NCBI RefSeq assembly: GCF_012273515.2
Contig: NZ_CP050975.2
Span: 1,860,001-1,924,000 of the forward strand
Reading direction: 5' to 3'
Source: Streptomyces sp. RPA4-2
GTDB taxonomy: Bacteria; Actinomycetota; Actinomycetes; Streptomycetales; Streptomycetaceae
Length of the DNA: 64,000 bases
Every line of letters starts with the position of its first letter. The stretch's first letter is position 1. The translations under genes were made by a program, and so were the position numbers. Positions 16,741 to 25,999 of the stretch are shown here, piece after piece. A model generated the notes under the pieces. The model was given only the letters and a program-made list of their open reading frames with translations, did not search any database and was not told the origin of the DNA.

Positions 16741-17826
16741 TCAGTGCGCGCGCTCGGCGACCAGTACCGGCCGCTCCGGCAGGCGTACGGTGACGGCCGC
16801 GCCCGGCCCGATCGTGGCGGCCTCGTGCGTGGGCAGGTCGGCCTTCACCTCGGTGCCGTCCGCGAGCCGCACGGTGACACGGGTCGCGGCCCCGAGGAAC
16901 GCGCTGGCCACGAGCCGGGCGTCACCGGCCTCGTCGGCCTCCACCCGTACCGCCTCGGGCCGTACCAGTACGTCCACCTCCCGCGCGTCGGGGGCGTCCC
17001 CGTCGATGGGCAGCCGCTGTCCGAGCACCTCGACCGTCGTGGCCTCAAGGCGCCCCGGGATACGGCTCATCGTGCCCACGAACTCCGCGACGAACGCGGT
17101 GGCGGGCCGCCCGTACAACTCGGCGGGAGCCGCGCACTGTTCGAGCCGCCCGGACCGCATCACGGCGACACGGTCGGCCATGGACAGCGCCTCCTCCTGG
17201 TCGTGCGTCACGAACAGGGTGGTGATGCCGAGTTCCTGCTGCAGCCCGCGGATCTCCTCGCGCAGGCTGAGCCGCACCTTCGCGTCGAGCGCCGAGAGCG
17301 GTTCGTCGAGGAGCAGGACACGCGGGCGCAGGGCGAGCGCGCGGGCCAGCGCGATGCGCTGCTGCTGGCCGCCGGAGAGCTGGTGGGGGAAGCGCTCGCC
17401 CTTGTCGGCCAGGCCCACGAGGTCGAGCAGTTCGGCGGCGCGGGTGCGGCGCTCCGCCGTCCGCACCTTGCGCATACGCAGCCCGAAGGCCACGTTGTCG
17501 AGGGCGCTGAGGTGCGGGAAGAGGCTGTACGACTGGAAGACCATGCCGGCGTCGCGGCGGTGGGCGGGGACGCGGGTGACGTCCTCGCCGTCGACCAGCA
17601 CCTCGCCGGAGTCGGGGTGTTCGAAGCCGGCGAGCATCCGCAGCGCGGTGGTCTTGCCGCAGCCGGACGGGCCGAGCAGGGCGAGGAGTTCGCCGGGCCG
17701 GGCGGTCAGGTCGAGCCCGTCGAGGGCCACGGTCGTGCCGAACGCCCTGCGCAGGCCTCGGAATTCGACGGTGGCGGCCTTCTCCACCGCCGGGGCGGTC
17801 TTGTGCGTGGTGAGGGTCATGGTCAT
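16741..17826 (-). CDS. ABC transporter ATP-binding protein, polyamine/phosphonate-import type
   Basis: The 361-residue ATPase energises import through the two permeases upstream. It shows Walker A GPSGCGKTT (near residue 52), the Q-loop VFQSYSLFPHL, the signature LSGGQQQRIALARAL, Walker B VLLLDEPLSALDAK and the H-loop VTHDQEEA. A C-terminal TOBE region (from about residue 275) carries RPEAVRVE. This architecture is typical of the PotA/FbpC/PhnT group. The ATG at 17826 overlaps the preceding permease stop by four bases. Expression should follow the divergent UTRA regulator beyond the binding-protein gene. Confidence 0.9.
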   Translation of the reverse strand: MTMTLTTHKTAPAVEKAATVEFRGLRRAFGTTVALDGLDLTARPGELLALLGPSGCGKTTALRMLAGFEHPDSGEVLVDGEDVTRVPAHRRDAGMVFQSYSLFPHLSALDNVAFGLRMRKVRTAERRTRAAELLDLVGLADKGERFPHQLSGGQQQRIALARALALRPRVLLLDEPLSALDAKVRLSLREEIRGLQQELGITTLFVTHDQEEALSMADRVAVMRSGRLEQCAAPAELYGRPATAFVAEFVGTMSRIPGRLEATTVEVLGQRLPIDGDAPDAREVDVLVRPEAVRVEADEAGDARLVASAFLGAATRVTVRLADGTEVKADLPTHEAATIGPGAAVTVRLPERPVLVAERAH

Positions 17827-18656
17827 CCCCGGGAAGCGGTACGGGAGCGCCCGCCGAGTCCGGCGAGCGAGAGGAGCAGTGCCCAGGTGACGAGCAGGCT
17901 GAGCACGGAGACGGCGACGGAGAGCTGGGCCTGCGAGCCGCCGATGCTGTAGATCCACACGGCGAACGGCTGGAAGCCGAGCAGCTGGGCGACGGTGAAC
18001 TCGCCGAGCACCAGCGCCAGGGTGAGGAAGGAGGCGTTGAGCAGTGCCCCACGCAGATTGGGCAGCACGACCCGCACCAGCGCCTGCGGCCAGTTCGCCC
18101 CGCAGCTGCGGGCGGCCTCGACGAGGGTGCGTACGTCGACGGCGCGCAGTCCGGCGTCCAGGGCCCGGTACACGAAGGGCAGCGCCATCACGACGTAGGC
18201 GAGGACGAGCACGAACGGGAAGTCGGGGTTCTGCAGCGCCACGAACGTCTGGAAGAGCGGGGTGTGGGAGAGGTGTTCGGGACCCCACTTGAGGACGGTG
18301 GAGATCCCGGCCACGAACGCGATCGGCGGGACGACCAGCGGCAGCGAGCAGATCACTTCGACCACGGGCCGCAGCTTCGGGGCGCTCAGCCGCAGGGCGA
18401 CCATCGCCGGCACCATCAGCAGCAGGACCACGGCGATGGTGGCGGCGGCCAGTTCCAGCGAGAGCAGCAGGCTGGAGGTGAAGCCGTCGGCGCCGACGAT
18501 CTGGCTGTAGGCGTCGAAGGTGATTCCCTGGTTCGGCACGTCGACCGTGAAGACCAGGGACGCGGCGAGCGGGATCAGGAAGTAGAGCCCGGCGAAGGCC
18601 AGGACGACGCCGCGCCAGGGGCGCGGACGCGGGGACTTGTTCACGCTTCCAGCCAT
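17823..18656 (-). CDS. ABC transporter permease (second permease of the importer)
   Basis: About 277 residues with six hydrophobic segments and the binding-protein-dependent transport loop EAARSCGANWPQALVRVVLP near residue 200, where the EAA motif docks on the ATPase. It pairs with the permease upstream to form the membrane channel of the importer, as in PhnV/PotC-type systems. The ATG at 18656 has GGAG upstream and overlaps the preceding gene by 16 bases; a GTG at 18644 would reduce the overlap to four. It overlaps the ATPase gene by four bases downstream. Confidence 0.88.
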   Translation of the reverse strand: MAGSVNKSPRPRPWRGVVLAFAGLYFLIPLAASLVFTVDVPNQGITFDAYSQIVGADGFTSSLLLSLELAAATIAVVLLLMVPAMVALRLSAPKLRPVVEVICSLPLVVPPIAFVAGISTVLKWGPEHLSHTPLFQTFVALQNPDFPFVLVLAYVVMALPFVYRALDAGLRAVDVRTLVEAARSCGANWPQALVRVVLPNLRGALLNASFLTLALVLGEFTVAQLLGFQPFAVWIYSIGGSQAQLSVAVSVLSLLVTWALLLSLAGLGGRSRTASRG

Positions 18657-19543
18657 CGCGCGCTCCGTCGTTGCAGGGGCAGGTACACGGCCATGACCAG
18701 GCCCGCGACGAGGACCATGTCGAGGCTGAGGGCGAGGGCCACGTTCTCCTGGCCCACCAGGACGTTCCCGGAGATGGCGTCGGCGATCTGCAGGGTGACC
18801 AGCGGGACCGCGCTGCCCACCATGGCCGCGGCGGTGGCGTACGCCGCGAAGGCGCTGCCGAAGAGCAGCACCAGGCCGCCGAGCAGTGAGGGCGCGAGGA
18901 CGGGGAGAGCGACATGGCGCCAGTACTGGACCCCGGTGGCGCCGTTGTTCTGCGCGGCCTCGCGCCACTGGGAGCGCAGTCCGTCCAGGGCGGGCGTGAT
19001 GGTGAGGACCATCAGCGGGATCAGGAAGTAGAGGTAGACGATGACCAGTCCCCAGAAGCTGTAGAGGTTCCAGCCCTTGTCGGTCAGGCCCAGGTGCCGG
19101 GTCAGGACGCCCGCGTTGCCGAGGGTGGCGACGAAGGCGAAGGCCAGGGGTACACCGCCGAAGTTGGCGAGGACACCGGACGCGGTCAGCACGGCCTCGC
19201 GCAGCGCGCGGAAGCGGGAGGTGACGACGGCCTGGGCGAGCAGCAGTCCGAACACGGTCGCGAGGGCGGCCGAGACGGCGGACAGCTTGACGCTGCCGAC
19301 CAGGGCGGTGAGGTACGCGCCCTGGAGCGAGGCGGTCAGGTTGGCCGTGGTGTACGAAGTGGCACCGGTGGCCTGGTCCTTGAGCGTGAAGGCGCCGTTC
19401 AGCATGGCCAGGGCCGGGACCCCGAAGGCGATGGCGACGAAGGCGAGCAGCGGCAGGACGGCGAGCGGGCCGACGGCGCGGCGCCGCCGCTGCCGTGGGG
19501 CAGCGGCGGGCACCGTGTCGGCCTCGGTGAGGGCGACGGTCAT
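18641..19543 (-). CDS. ABC transporter permease (first permease of the importer)
   Basis: This 300-residue membrane protein has six hydrophobic segments and the EAA loop REAAQNNGATGVQYWRHV near residue 215. NNGAT in place of the usual A/GA spacing resembles the PhnU/PotB type of permease for 2-aminoethylphosphonate or polyamine import. It starts with an ATG overlapping the binding-protein stop by four bases and is followed by the second permease, so all four importer genes are translationally coupled. The substrate is not readable from the permease. Confidence 0.88.
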   Translation of the reverse strand: MTVALTEADTVPAAAPRQRRRRAVGPLAVLPLLAFVAIAFGVPALAMLNGAFTLKDQATGATSYTTANLTASLQGAYLTALVGSVKLSAVSAALATVFGLLLAQAVVTSRFRALREAVLTASGVLANFGGVPLAFAFVATLGNAGVLTRHLGLTDKGWNLYSFWGLVIVYLYFLIPLMVLTITPALDGLRSQWREAAQNNGATGVQYWRHVALPVLAPSLLGGLVLLFGSAFAAYATAAAMVGSAVPLVTLQIADAISGNVLVGQENVALALSLDMVLVAGLVMAVYLPLQRRSARWLEA

Positions 19544-20697
19544 CCGGAGACGGCCTTGCCCCAGCCCTGGGCGAGGATGCCCTTGGCCTTGTTCTGCTGG
19601 TCCTCGGTCGGGAAGCTCGGCGTGCCCGTGACCTTGGGGAGCCGGGCGGCGGCGGTCTTGTCGAGCGTGCCGGCCTTGTCCATGGCCGGCATCAGGGCCG
19701 GGCGGGCGTATCCCTTGACCCAGAGGTTCTGGCCCTCGGTGCTGTAGAGGTACTCCTGCCACAGGCGGGCGGCCGCCGGGTGCGGGGCGTCCTTGTTGAT
19801 GGCCTGCGAGTAGTACTGGGAGAACTGACCGTCGGAGGGGACAGTGACCGTCCAGTCGAGGCCCTTGGAGTTGAACTCGTCGGCGTAGCCGGCGTTCAGG
19901 TAGTCCCAGTCGATGCTGATCGGCGTCTCGCCCTTCTCGACGGTGGCCGGGGTCGACTCGACGGGCGTGTAGTTGCCGCTCTTCTTCAGCTTGCCGAAGA
20001 AGTCGATGCCGGGCTGGATGTCGTCGAAGGAGCCGCCGTTGGCGAGGGCGGCCGCGTACACGCCGGCGAACGCCGAACCGGACTTGGTGGGGTTGCCGTT
20101 GAGGGCGACCTGGCCCTTGTACTGCGGCTTGAGCAGGTCGGCGAAGGTCTTGGGGCACTCCTTGACCTTCTTGGCGTCGCAGCCGATGGAGACGTAGCCG
20201 CCGTAGTCGTTGAACCACTGCCCCTTCGGGTCCTTCTGGGCCTCGGGGATGTCGGCGAACGAGGTGACCTGGTAGGGGGCGAGCAGGCCCTGCTGGGCGG
20301 CGCTCAGCGCGAACGAGCTGCCCAGGTCGAGGACGTCGGGGGCGCGGTCCTGGCCCTTGCGCGAGGTGACGGCGTTGATCTCGTCCTGGCTGGAGCCGGC
20401 CGGGTTCTCCACGTCGATCTTGATGCCGTACTTCTTGGTGAAGCCGTCGATCAGCGCGCCGTAGTTGGCCCAGTCACGGGGCAGCGCGATCGCGTGCAGC
20501 GTGCCCTCCTTCTTCGCCGCCTTCACGAGGGCGTCGAGACCACCGAAGTCCGCGGCGGAGGTCGCGGTGGCCGCGCTCTTGCCGTCGGCGGTGGTCGCCT
20601 TGTCGTCGGGGGCCGCGCCACAGGCGCTGAGGGCGAGGGCGGCGGCGACGGCGAGGCCGCCGGTGAGGACGGCGGTCCTCGGCAGGAACACGGTCAC
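19540..20697 (-). CDS. ABC transporter substrate-binding lipoprotein
   Basis: About 385 residues with a lipoprotein signal: a hydrophobic stretch ending in the lipobox LSAC near residue 26, so the mature protein is anchored outside the membrane by its N-terminal cysteine. The two-lobe fold is of the iron/spermidine/2-aminoethylphosphonate type (GTLHAIALPRDWANYGALI; PVESTPATVEKGETPISIDWDY). It captures the solute for the importer. I start at the GTG at 20697, which has GGAGAG at good distance; a GTG at 20718 would lie upstream of that site. It is first in the operon and divergent from the UTRA regulator. Confidence 0.87.
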   Translation of the reverse strand: MTVFLPRTAVLTGGLAVAAALALSACGAAPDDKATTADGKSAATATSAADFGGLDALVKAAKKEGTLHAIALPRDWANYGALIDGFTKKYGIKIDVENPAGSSQDEINAVTSRKGQDRAPDVLDLGSSFALSAAQQGLLAPYQVTSFADIPEAQKDPKGQWFNDYGGYVSIGCDAKKVKECPKTFADLLKPQYKGQVALNGNPTKSGSAFAGVYAAALANGGSFDDIQPGIDFFGKLKKSGNYTPVESTPATVEKGETPISIDWDYLNAGYADEFNSKGLDWTVTVPSDGQFSQYYSQAINKDAPHPAAARLWQEYLYSTEGQNLWVKGYARPALMPAMDKAGTLDKTAAARLPKVTGTPSFPTEDQQNKAKGILAQGWGKAVSG

Positions 20698-20738
20698 GGT
20701 CTCTCCAGGATTACGCACGAGGGTGTGATGGAGCGGAG

Positions 20739-20756
20739 AACTTGTCTGAACAAGTT
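20739..20756. promoter_or_regulatory. Candidate operator of the GntR/UTRA regulator
   Basis: The palindrome AACTTGTCTGAACAAGTT has perfect 7-base arms around a 4-base centre. It lies in the 211-base divergent gap between the importer operon and the regulator gene and contains GTCTGAAC, one base off the GTNTANAC pattern known for HutC-type GntR sites. A 12-bp perfect palindrome GCTGTGCACAGC also lies at 20877-20888, just before the regulator start. Confidence 0.6.
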
Positions 20757-20908
20757 GACCCCAGTAGGCCCGGCGCTGATGTCCTGTTCGTAAACTCTGG
20801 CGAAACCCTGAACCCCGATTCCCTGCACAATCCCGAGCTGCTCAGATCACCGTCAGATCTCGATTACGCTGGTCACGCTGTGCACAGCAGCCGGATCAGA
20901 GGGGAAGC

Positions 20909-21649
20909 ATGGGGGCGCGACACGAGGAGATCGCCGACGAGCTGCGGCAGGCGATCGACCGCGAGGAGTACACGGTGGGCAGTCTGCTGCCCCCGGAGAC
21001 GGACCTCGCGGCGCAGTACGGCGTGGCGCGCGGCACGGTCCGCCAGGCCGTCGCGGCCCTGACCGCCGAGGGCCTGATCGGGTCCCGCCAGGGCGCGCGC
21101 CGGGTGGTGCTGGCCAGCCGCCGCAGCCAGAGCTTCGCCGAACTGCGCAGCTTCGCCGAGTGGGCACGCACGATGGGGCGGGAGGCGACGGGACACGTGG
21201 TCGAGCAGACCTACCGTCCGGCGACCGCCGAGGATGCCGTGCGCCTCCAACTGCCCGAAGGCACCGCCGTGTTGCACGTACTGCGGGTGCGCGGCCTGGA
21301 CGGTGAGCCGGTACTCCTGGAACGGACCGTGTACGCCGACTGGATCTCCCCCGCCGTCGAGCCCATCGAGCCCGACTGCCCCTCGGTGACCCAGCGGCTC
21401 TTCGAGGACACGGGCCTGGTCTTCGCCTATGGCGAGCACGTCATCGACGCGGTGGCGGCGGGTGCCCAGGACGCCGACCTCCTCGGCATCCGGCGCACCA
21501 GCCCCCTGCTCCGCGTCCGCCGCGTCACCACGACCCGCGAAGGACGCCCGGTGGAGTGGTCGGACGACCGCTACCGCTCGGACGCCGTGAGCTTCAGCGT
21601 GCACAACTCGATAGGGAACAACGCCATGGCGAGGAAGACGGCGGAGTAG
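20909..21649 (+). CDS. GntR-family transcriptional regulator with UTRA ligand domain
   Basis: The 246-residue repressor has an N-terminal winged helix (EEIADELRQAIDREEYTVGS, then TDLAAQYGVARGTVRQAVA near residues 32-50) and a C-terminal UTRA domain from about residue 80 (FAELRSFAEWARTMGRE; VLHVLRVRGLDGEPVLLERT; SVTQRLFED). This is the HutC/PhnF subgroup, whose members bind a small effector and control uptake genes. It is divergent from the importer operon, which is its likely target. The ATG follows AGGGGA at good spacing. Confidence 0.9.
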   Translation: MGARHEEIADELRQAIDREEYTVGSLLPPETDLAAQYGVARGTVRQAVAALTAEGLIGSRQGARRVVLASRRSQSFAELRSFAEWARTMGREATGHVVEQTYRPATAEDAVRLQLPEGTAVLHVLRVRGLDGEPVLLERTVYADWISPAVEPIEPDCPSVTQRLFEDTGLVFAYGEHVIDAVAAGAQDADLLGIRRTSPLLRVRRVTTTREGRPVEWSDDRYRSDAVSFSVHNSIGNNAMARKTAE

Positions 21650-21708
21650 AGGCGGAGTTGAGACGGACTCCCCGCGTCCTTCAGGGGCGCAGGCAACCCG
21701 CGCCCTTC

Positions 21709-21736
21709 AGGGGCGCGGGGAACTGCGCGACCAGCC
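21709..21736 (+). repeat. Dispersed intergenic repeat, copy 2
   Basis: Reads AGGGGCGCGGGGAACTGCG followed by CGACCAGCC, the same element as 15021-15048 in the opposite orientation. The stretch ccttcaggggcgc also occurs just before (21678-21690 and 21704-21716), suggesting a local duplication. It fills the gap between the convergent GntR and Lrp genes. Confidence 0.75.
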
Positions 21737-21795
21737 ACGGACCACCCGCAGCCGCCGCCCCGCCCCGGCCCCGCCCCTGGTCCCGGCCACAGGCC

Positions 21796-22248
21796 CTACG
21801 TGGGCGACCCCGAAGAGAACCTCCGCAGCAACGGCGAAAGCACCAGCACGGACTTCGTCCGCTCCACGAACGACTCCCCCGCGATCCGCTCCAGCACGCG
21901 CTCGAAGTGCCGCATGTCGGACGCGAAGACCTGGACGACCGCGTCCGCCTCCCCGGTGACCGTGGACGCGGCCACGACCTCCTGGTAGCGCTCCAGCCCA
22001 CGCTGGATGGTCTCCGGCGAGGTGTTGCGCCGGCAGTAGATCTCGACGAAACCCTCCGTCTCCCAGCCGAGCGCGGCCGGGTCCACCCGTACGGTGAACC
22101 CCGTGATGGCCCCGGTCGCCCGCAACCGGTCCACCCTGCGTTTCACGGCCGGGGCGGACAGCCCGACCAGTTGGCCGATATCCGCGTAGGAGCGGCGGGC
22201 GTCCTCGGCGAGGGCGTGCACGATGCGTTCGTCGAGATCGTTCAGCAC
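21796..22248 (-). CDS. Lrp/AsnC-family transcriptional regulator
   Basis: This 150-residue protein has the AsnC-type winged helix at residues 3-60 (DERIVHALAEDARRSYADIG; LSAPAVKRRVDRLRATGAI) and a C-terminal RAM/ligand domain (VTGEADAVVQVFASD). Lrp-type proteins form octamers and respond to amino acids. It follows the APC permease gene by ten bases on the same strand, so it is probably cotranscribed and may control amino-acid uptake. A CTTGCG-N6-CGCAAG palindrome lies upstream of the permease gene as a possible target. Start GTG at 22248 has a poor ribosome binding site, in keeping with coupling to the permease. Confidence 0.9.
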   Translation of the reverse strand: MLNDLDERIVHALAEDARRSYADIGQLVGLSAPAVKRRVDRLRATGAITGFTVRVDPAALGWETEGFVEIYCRRNTSPETIQRGLERYQEVVAASTVTGEADAVVQVFASDMRHFERVLERIAGESFVERTKSVLVLSPLLRRFSSGSPT

Positions 22249-22258
22249 TGCGGGTGGT

Positions 22259-23725
22259 TCACTTCTCTACGGTGGCGATACGGGAGCGGCGGTAGCCGTA
22301 ACTGAAGTAGAACACGAGCCCGGCGGCCATCCAGACTCCGAAGACCACCCAGGTGACGGCCGAGAGGCTGCCCATCATCCAGACGCAGAGCGCGAAGCCG
22401 ATCGCGGGCAGCACCGGCGACAGCGGTACCCGGAAAGTGCGCCGCATGTCCGGGCGCGTCCGGCGCAGCACGACGACGGCGACGTTGACCAGCGCGAAGG
22501 CGAAGAGCGTTCCGATGCTGGTGGCGTCGGCCAGCCGGCCGAGCGGGATCGCGGCGGCCAGGACACCGCAGAACAGCGAGACGATCACGGTGTTGGCGCG
22601 GGGCGCGCCGGTCTTCGGGTGGACCCGTGAGAACACCTTGGGCACGAGTCCGTCGCGGGACATGGCGAAGAGGATGCGGGTCTGGCCGTAGAGCACGGTC
22701 AGGACGACGCTGGCGATCGCGATGACCGCGCCGGCCGCGAGCAGGGTGCCCCAGAAGGTCTGCCCGGTGACGTTCTTCATGATCTCGGCGAGGGCGGCCT
22801 CCGAGTCGTTGAACCGCCGCCAGGGCTTCGCGCCCACGGCGACGGCCGCGACGACGACGTACAGCGCCGTGACGATGACCAGCGAGAGCATGATCGCGCG
22901 GGGCAGGTCGCGCTGCGCGTTCTTCGCCTCCTCACCGGCCGTGGAGGCGGCGTCGAAGCCGATGTACGAGAAGAAGAGCGTGGCCCCGGCCGCGCTGACG
23001 CCCGCCATGCCGAGCGGCATGAAGTGTTCGTAGTTGCCGGACTTGAAGCCCTGGATGCCGATGGCGCAGAACAGCAGCAGCGCGACGATCTTCACGGCCA
23101 CCATGACCGTGTTGGCGCGCGCGGACTCCTTGGCGCCGCCGAGCAGGAAGGCCATGGCGAGCAGGACGACGATCAGCGCGGGCAGGTTGAAGAGTCCGCC
23201 GTCCCCGGGCGGCGCGGAGAACGCGTCCGGGATGGTGACGCCGATGGTGCCGTCGAGCAGCTCGTTCAGGTACTCGCCCCAGCCGACCGCGACGGCGGCC
23301 ACCGAGACGCCGTACTCCAGGACCAGGCACCAGCCGCAGATCCAGGCGATCAGTTCGCCCATCGTTGCGTACGCGTACGAGTACGAGGACCCGGCGACCG
23401 GGATGGTGCCCGCCAGTTCCGCGTACGAGAGGGCGGAGAAGAGCGCCGTGAGGCCCGCGATCACGAAGGAGAGGGTGACCGCGGGTCCGGCCTTGGGGAC
23501 GGCCTCGCCGAGGACCACGAAGATCCCGGTGCCGAGCGTGGCACCGATGCTGATCATCGTCAGCTGCCAGAGGCCGAGGGAACGCCGCAGGCTGCCGCCT
23601 TCTCCCTGGCCTCCCTCGGCGACCAGGCGTTCCACGGGCTTGCGGCGCATCAGACGCGCGCCGACACCCGGGGACGGTGGGGCGGCCTGTGTACGGGACT
23701 GCGGGGGTGCGCCGGGATCGAGCAC
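22259..23725 (-). CDS. APC-family (cationic) amino-acid permease
   Basis: The 488-residue membrane protein has about twelve to fourteen hydrophobic segments and begins with the cationic-amino-acid-transporter motif LGLWQLTMISIGATLGTGIF near residues 50-69. It continues with AGLTALFSALSYAELAG, GSSYSYAYATMGELIAW and FFSYIGFDAASTAGEEAKN. These place it with YfnA/CAT transporters that bring in amino acids, possibly basic ones, by symport. GTG start at 23725 with AAGGAG eight bases upstream. The Lrp gene follows immediately. The distant lysine-degrading davBA pair is on the same strand but not linked. Confidence 0.9.
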   Translation of the reverse strand: MLDPGAPPQSRTQAAPPSPGVGARLMRRKPVERLVAEGGQGEGGSLRRSLGLWQLTMISIGATLGTGIFVVLGEAVPKAGPAVTLSFVIAGLTALFSALSYAELAGTIPVAGSSYSYAYATMGELIAWICGWCLVLEYGVSVAAVAVGWGEYLNELLDGTIGVTIPDAFSAPPGDGGLFNLPALIVVLLAMAFLLGGAKESARANTVMVAVKIVALLLFCAIGIQGFKSGNYEHFMPLGMAGVSAAGATLFFSYIGFDAASTAGEEAKNAQRDLPRAIMLSLVIVTALYVVVAAVAVGAKPWRRFNDSEAALAEIMKNVTGQTFWGTLLAAGAVIAIASVVLTVLYGQTRILFAMSRDGLVPKVFSRVHPKTGAPRANTVIVSLFCGVLAAAIPLGRLADATSIGTLFAFALVNVAVVVLRRTRPDMRRTFRVPLSPVLPAIGFALCVWMMGSLSAVTWVVFGVWMAAGLVFYFSYGYRRSRIATVEK

Positions 23726-23870
23726 GCGCTGGCTCCTTCATCGCTGCCGGTCGGGAAGGCGGGGACCGGCGGCACCCCTGACAGGAGGGACCCACCGAGC
23801 GGGGTCCCCGCCACGCCATGTACAGCGCTCGACCCTATGAGCCAGGCCTTCACCGGCGTAATGCAGCAAC

Positions 23871-23888
23871 CTTGCGCGTCTCCGCAAG
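23871..23888. promoter_or_regulatory. Candidate Lrp/AsnC operator upstream of the permease-lrp operon
   Basis: CTTGCG and CGCAAG form a perfect 6-base inverted repeat with a six-base spacer, the usual shape of an Lrp/AsnC site. Further TTGC/GCAA half-sites occur close by (about 23863-23870 and 23893-23898). The gap 23726-24072 holds no gene; besides this site it holds the GuaB1 terminator. Confidence 0.5.
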
Positions 23889-24023
23889 ATCATTGCGTTC
23901 ATCCGGGCTGCGCGCGTGTTCGTTGCGCGGGCCCTTTCGATGGTCGTGCGCGCCGTCCCCGGCCCGTCGGAACGAGCCGGTGGCGGTCCCGGTCGGCCGC
24001 GCCGCCGGCCGGTGCGCGAACGC

Positions 24024-24059
24024 CGAACGGCCCGCGCGGGCGCACCGCGGGGCCGTTCG
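24024..24059 (-). terminator. Terminator of guaB1
   Basis: CGAACGGCC pairs with GGCCGTTCG (24024-24032 with 24051-24059), with further GC pairing inside the loop, 14 bases past the guaB1 stop. There is no T-run, as is usual here. Confidence 0.7.
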
Positions 24060-24072
24060 GAAGGGGTGCGGG

Positions 24073-25557
<1,485 letters not shown>

Positions 25558-25621
25558 TCAGCCAGGGGGAAAGCACGTACTTCATTGTCCCATGGCGGCC
25601 CTGGTGAGATACCCAGACACA

Positions 25622-25999
25622 TCATCCAGGCCGGCCGGTGGGGCCGTCGTCGGATCCTCCAAGAGCGAGGACGACCTGGAGCGCCCCCGCGGTGCCCCGC
25701 CCGTGGTCGGTGGCCTCGGAGAACACCTCCTGCGCGATGCCCCAGTCCCGTGGCGCCGCTCGGGCGAATTCCCGCCAGCCGGTGACGACGAGCAGCCGTC
25801 CACGGGCGGGCGGGGCCCAGGACAGGTCTCCGAGGCAGTCGGCGAGGGCGTCCCAGTTCCGCCCGAACCAGTCCGGCAGGTCGAGGGCGCGGGCGCAACG
25901 GTCCATGAACGCGGCTTTGCCGGTGACCCCGGTGAGGTCGAGCCGGACATGGGCCCAGCCGGCGGCGGCCAGGACGTCCGCGAGGGTTCCGTCGGTCAT
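25622..25999 (-). CDS. Barstar-family ribonuclease inhibitor
   Basis: This 125-residue cytoplasmic protein carries the barstar fold: RLDLTGVTGKAAFMDRCARAL near residues 19-39 and LPDWFGRNWDALADCLGDLSW near 41-61, where the tryptophan/aspartate helix meets the nuclease active site. Barstars inhibit guanyl RNases that escape secretion. Its ATG overlaps the stop of the RNase gene just upstream by four bases, so toxin and inhibitor are translationally coupled with the inhibitor second. The C-terminal 15 residues are low-complexity. Confidence 0.88.
   Translation of the reverse strand: MTDGTLADVLAAAGWAHVRLDLTGVTGKAAFMDRCARALDLPDWFGRNWDALADCLGDLSWAPPARGRLLVVTGWREFARAAPRDWGIAQEVFSEATDHGRGTAGALQVVLALGGSDDGPTGRPG

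Noticed and set aside
14998..17952. A 984-codon open frame on the plus strand
   Set aside because: It runs antisense to the HAD-EEP and ABC ATPase genes, has no family motif, and its composition is that of a GC-rich reverse frame.
23726..24020. A guanidine (ykkC) or amino-acid riboswitch before the APC permease
   Set aside because: No conserved ykkC, lysine or glycine riboswitch blocks were seen; short palindromes explain the structure better.
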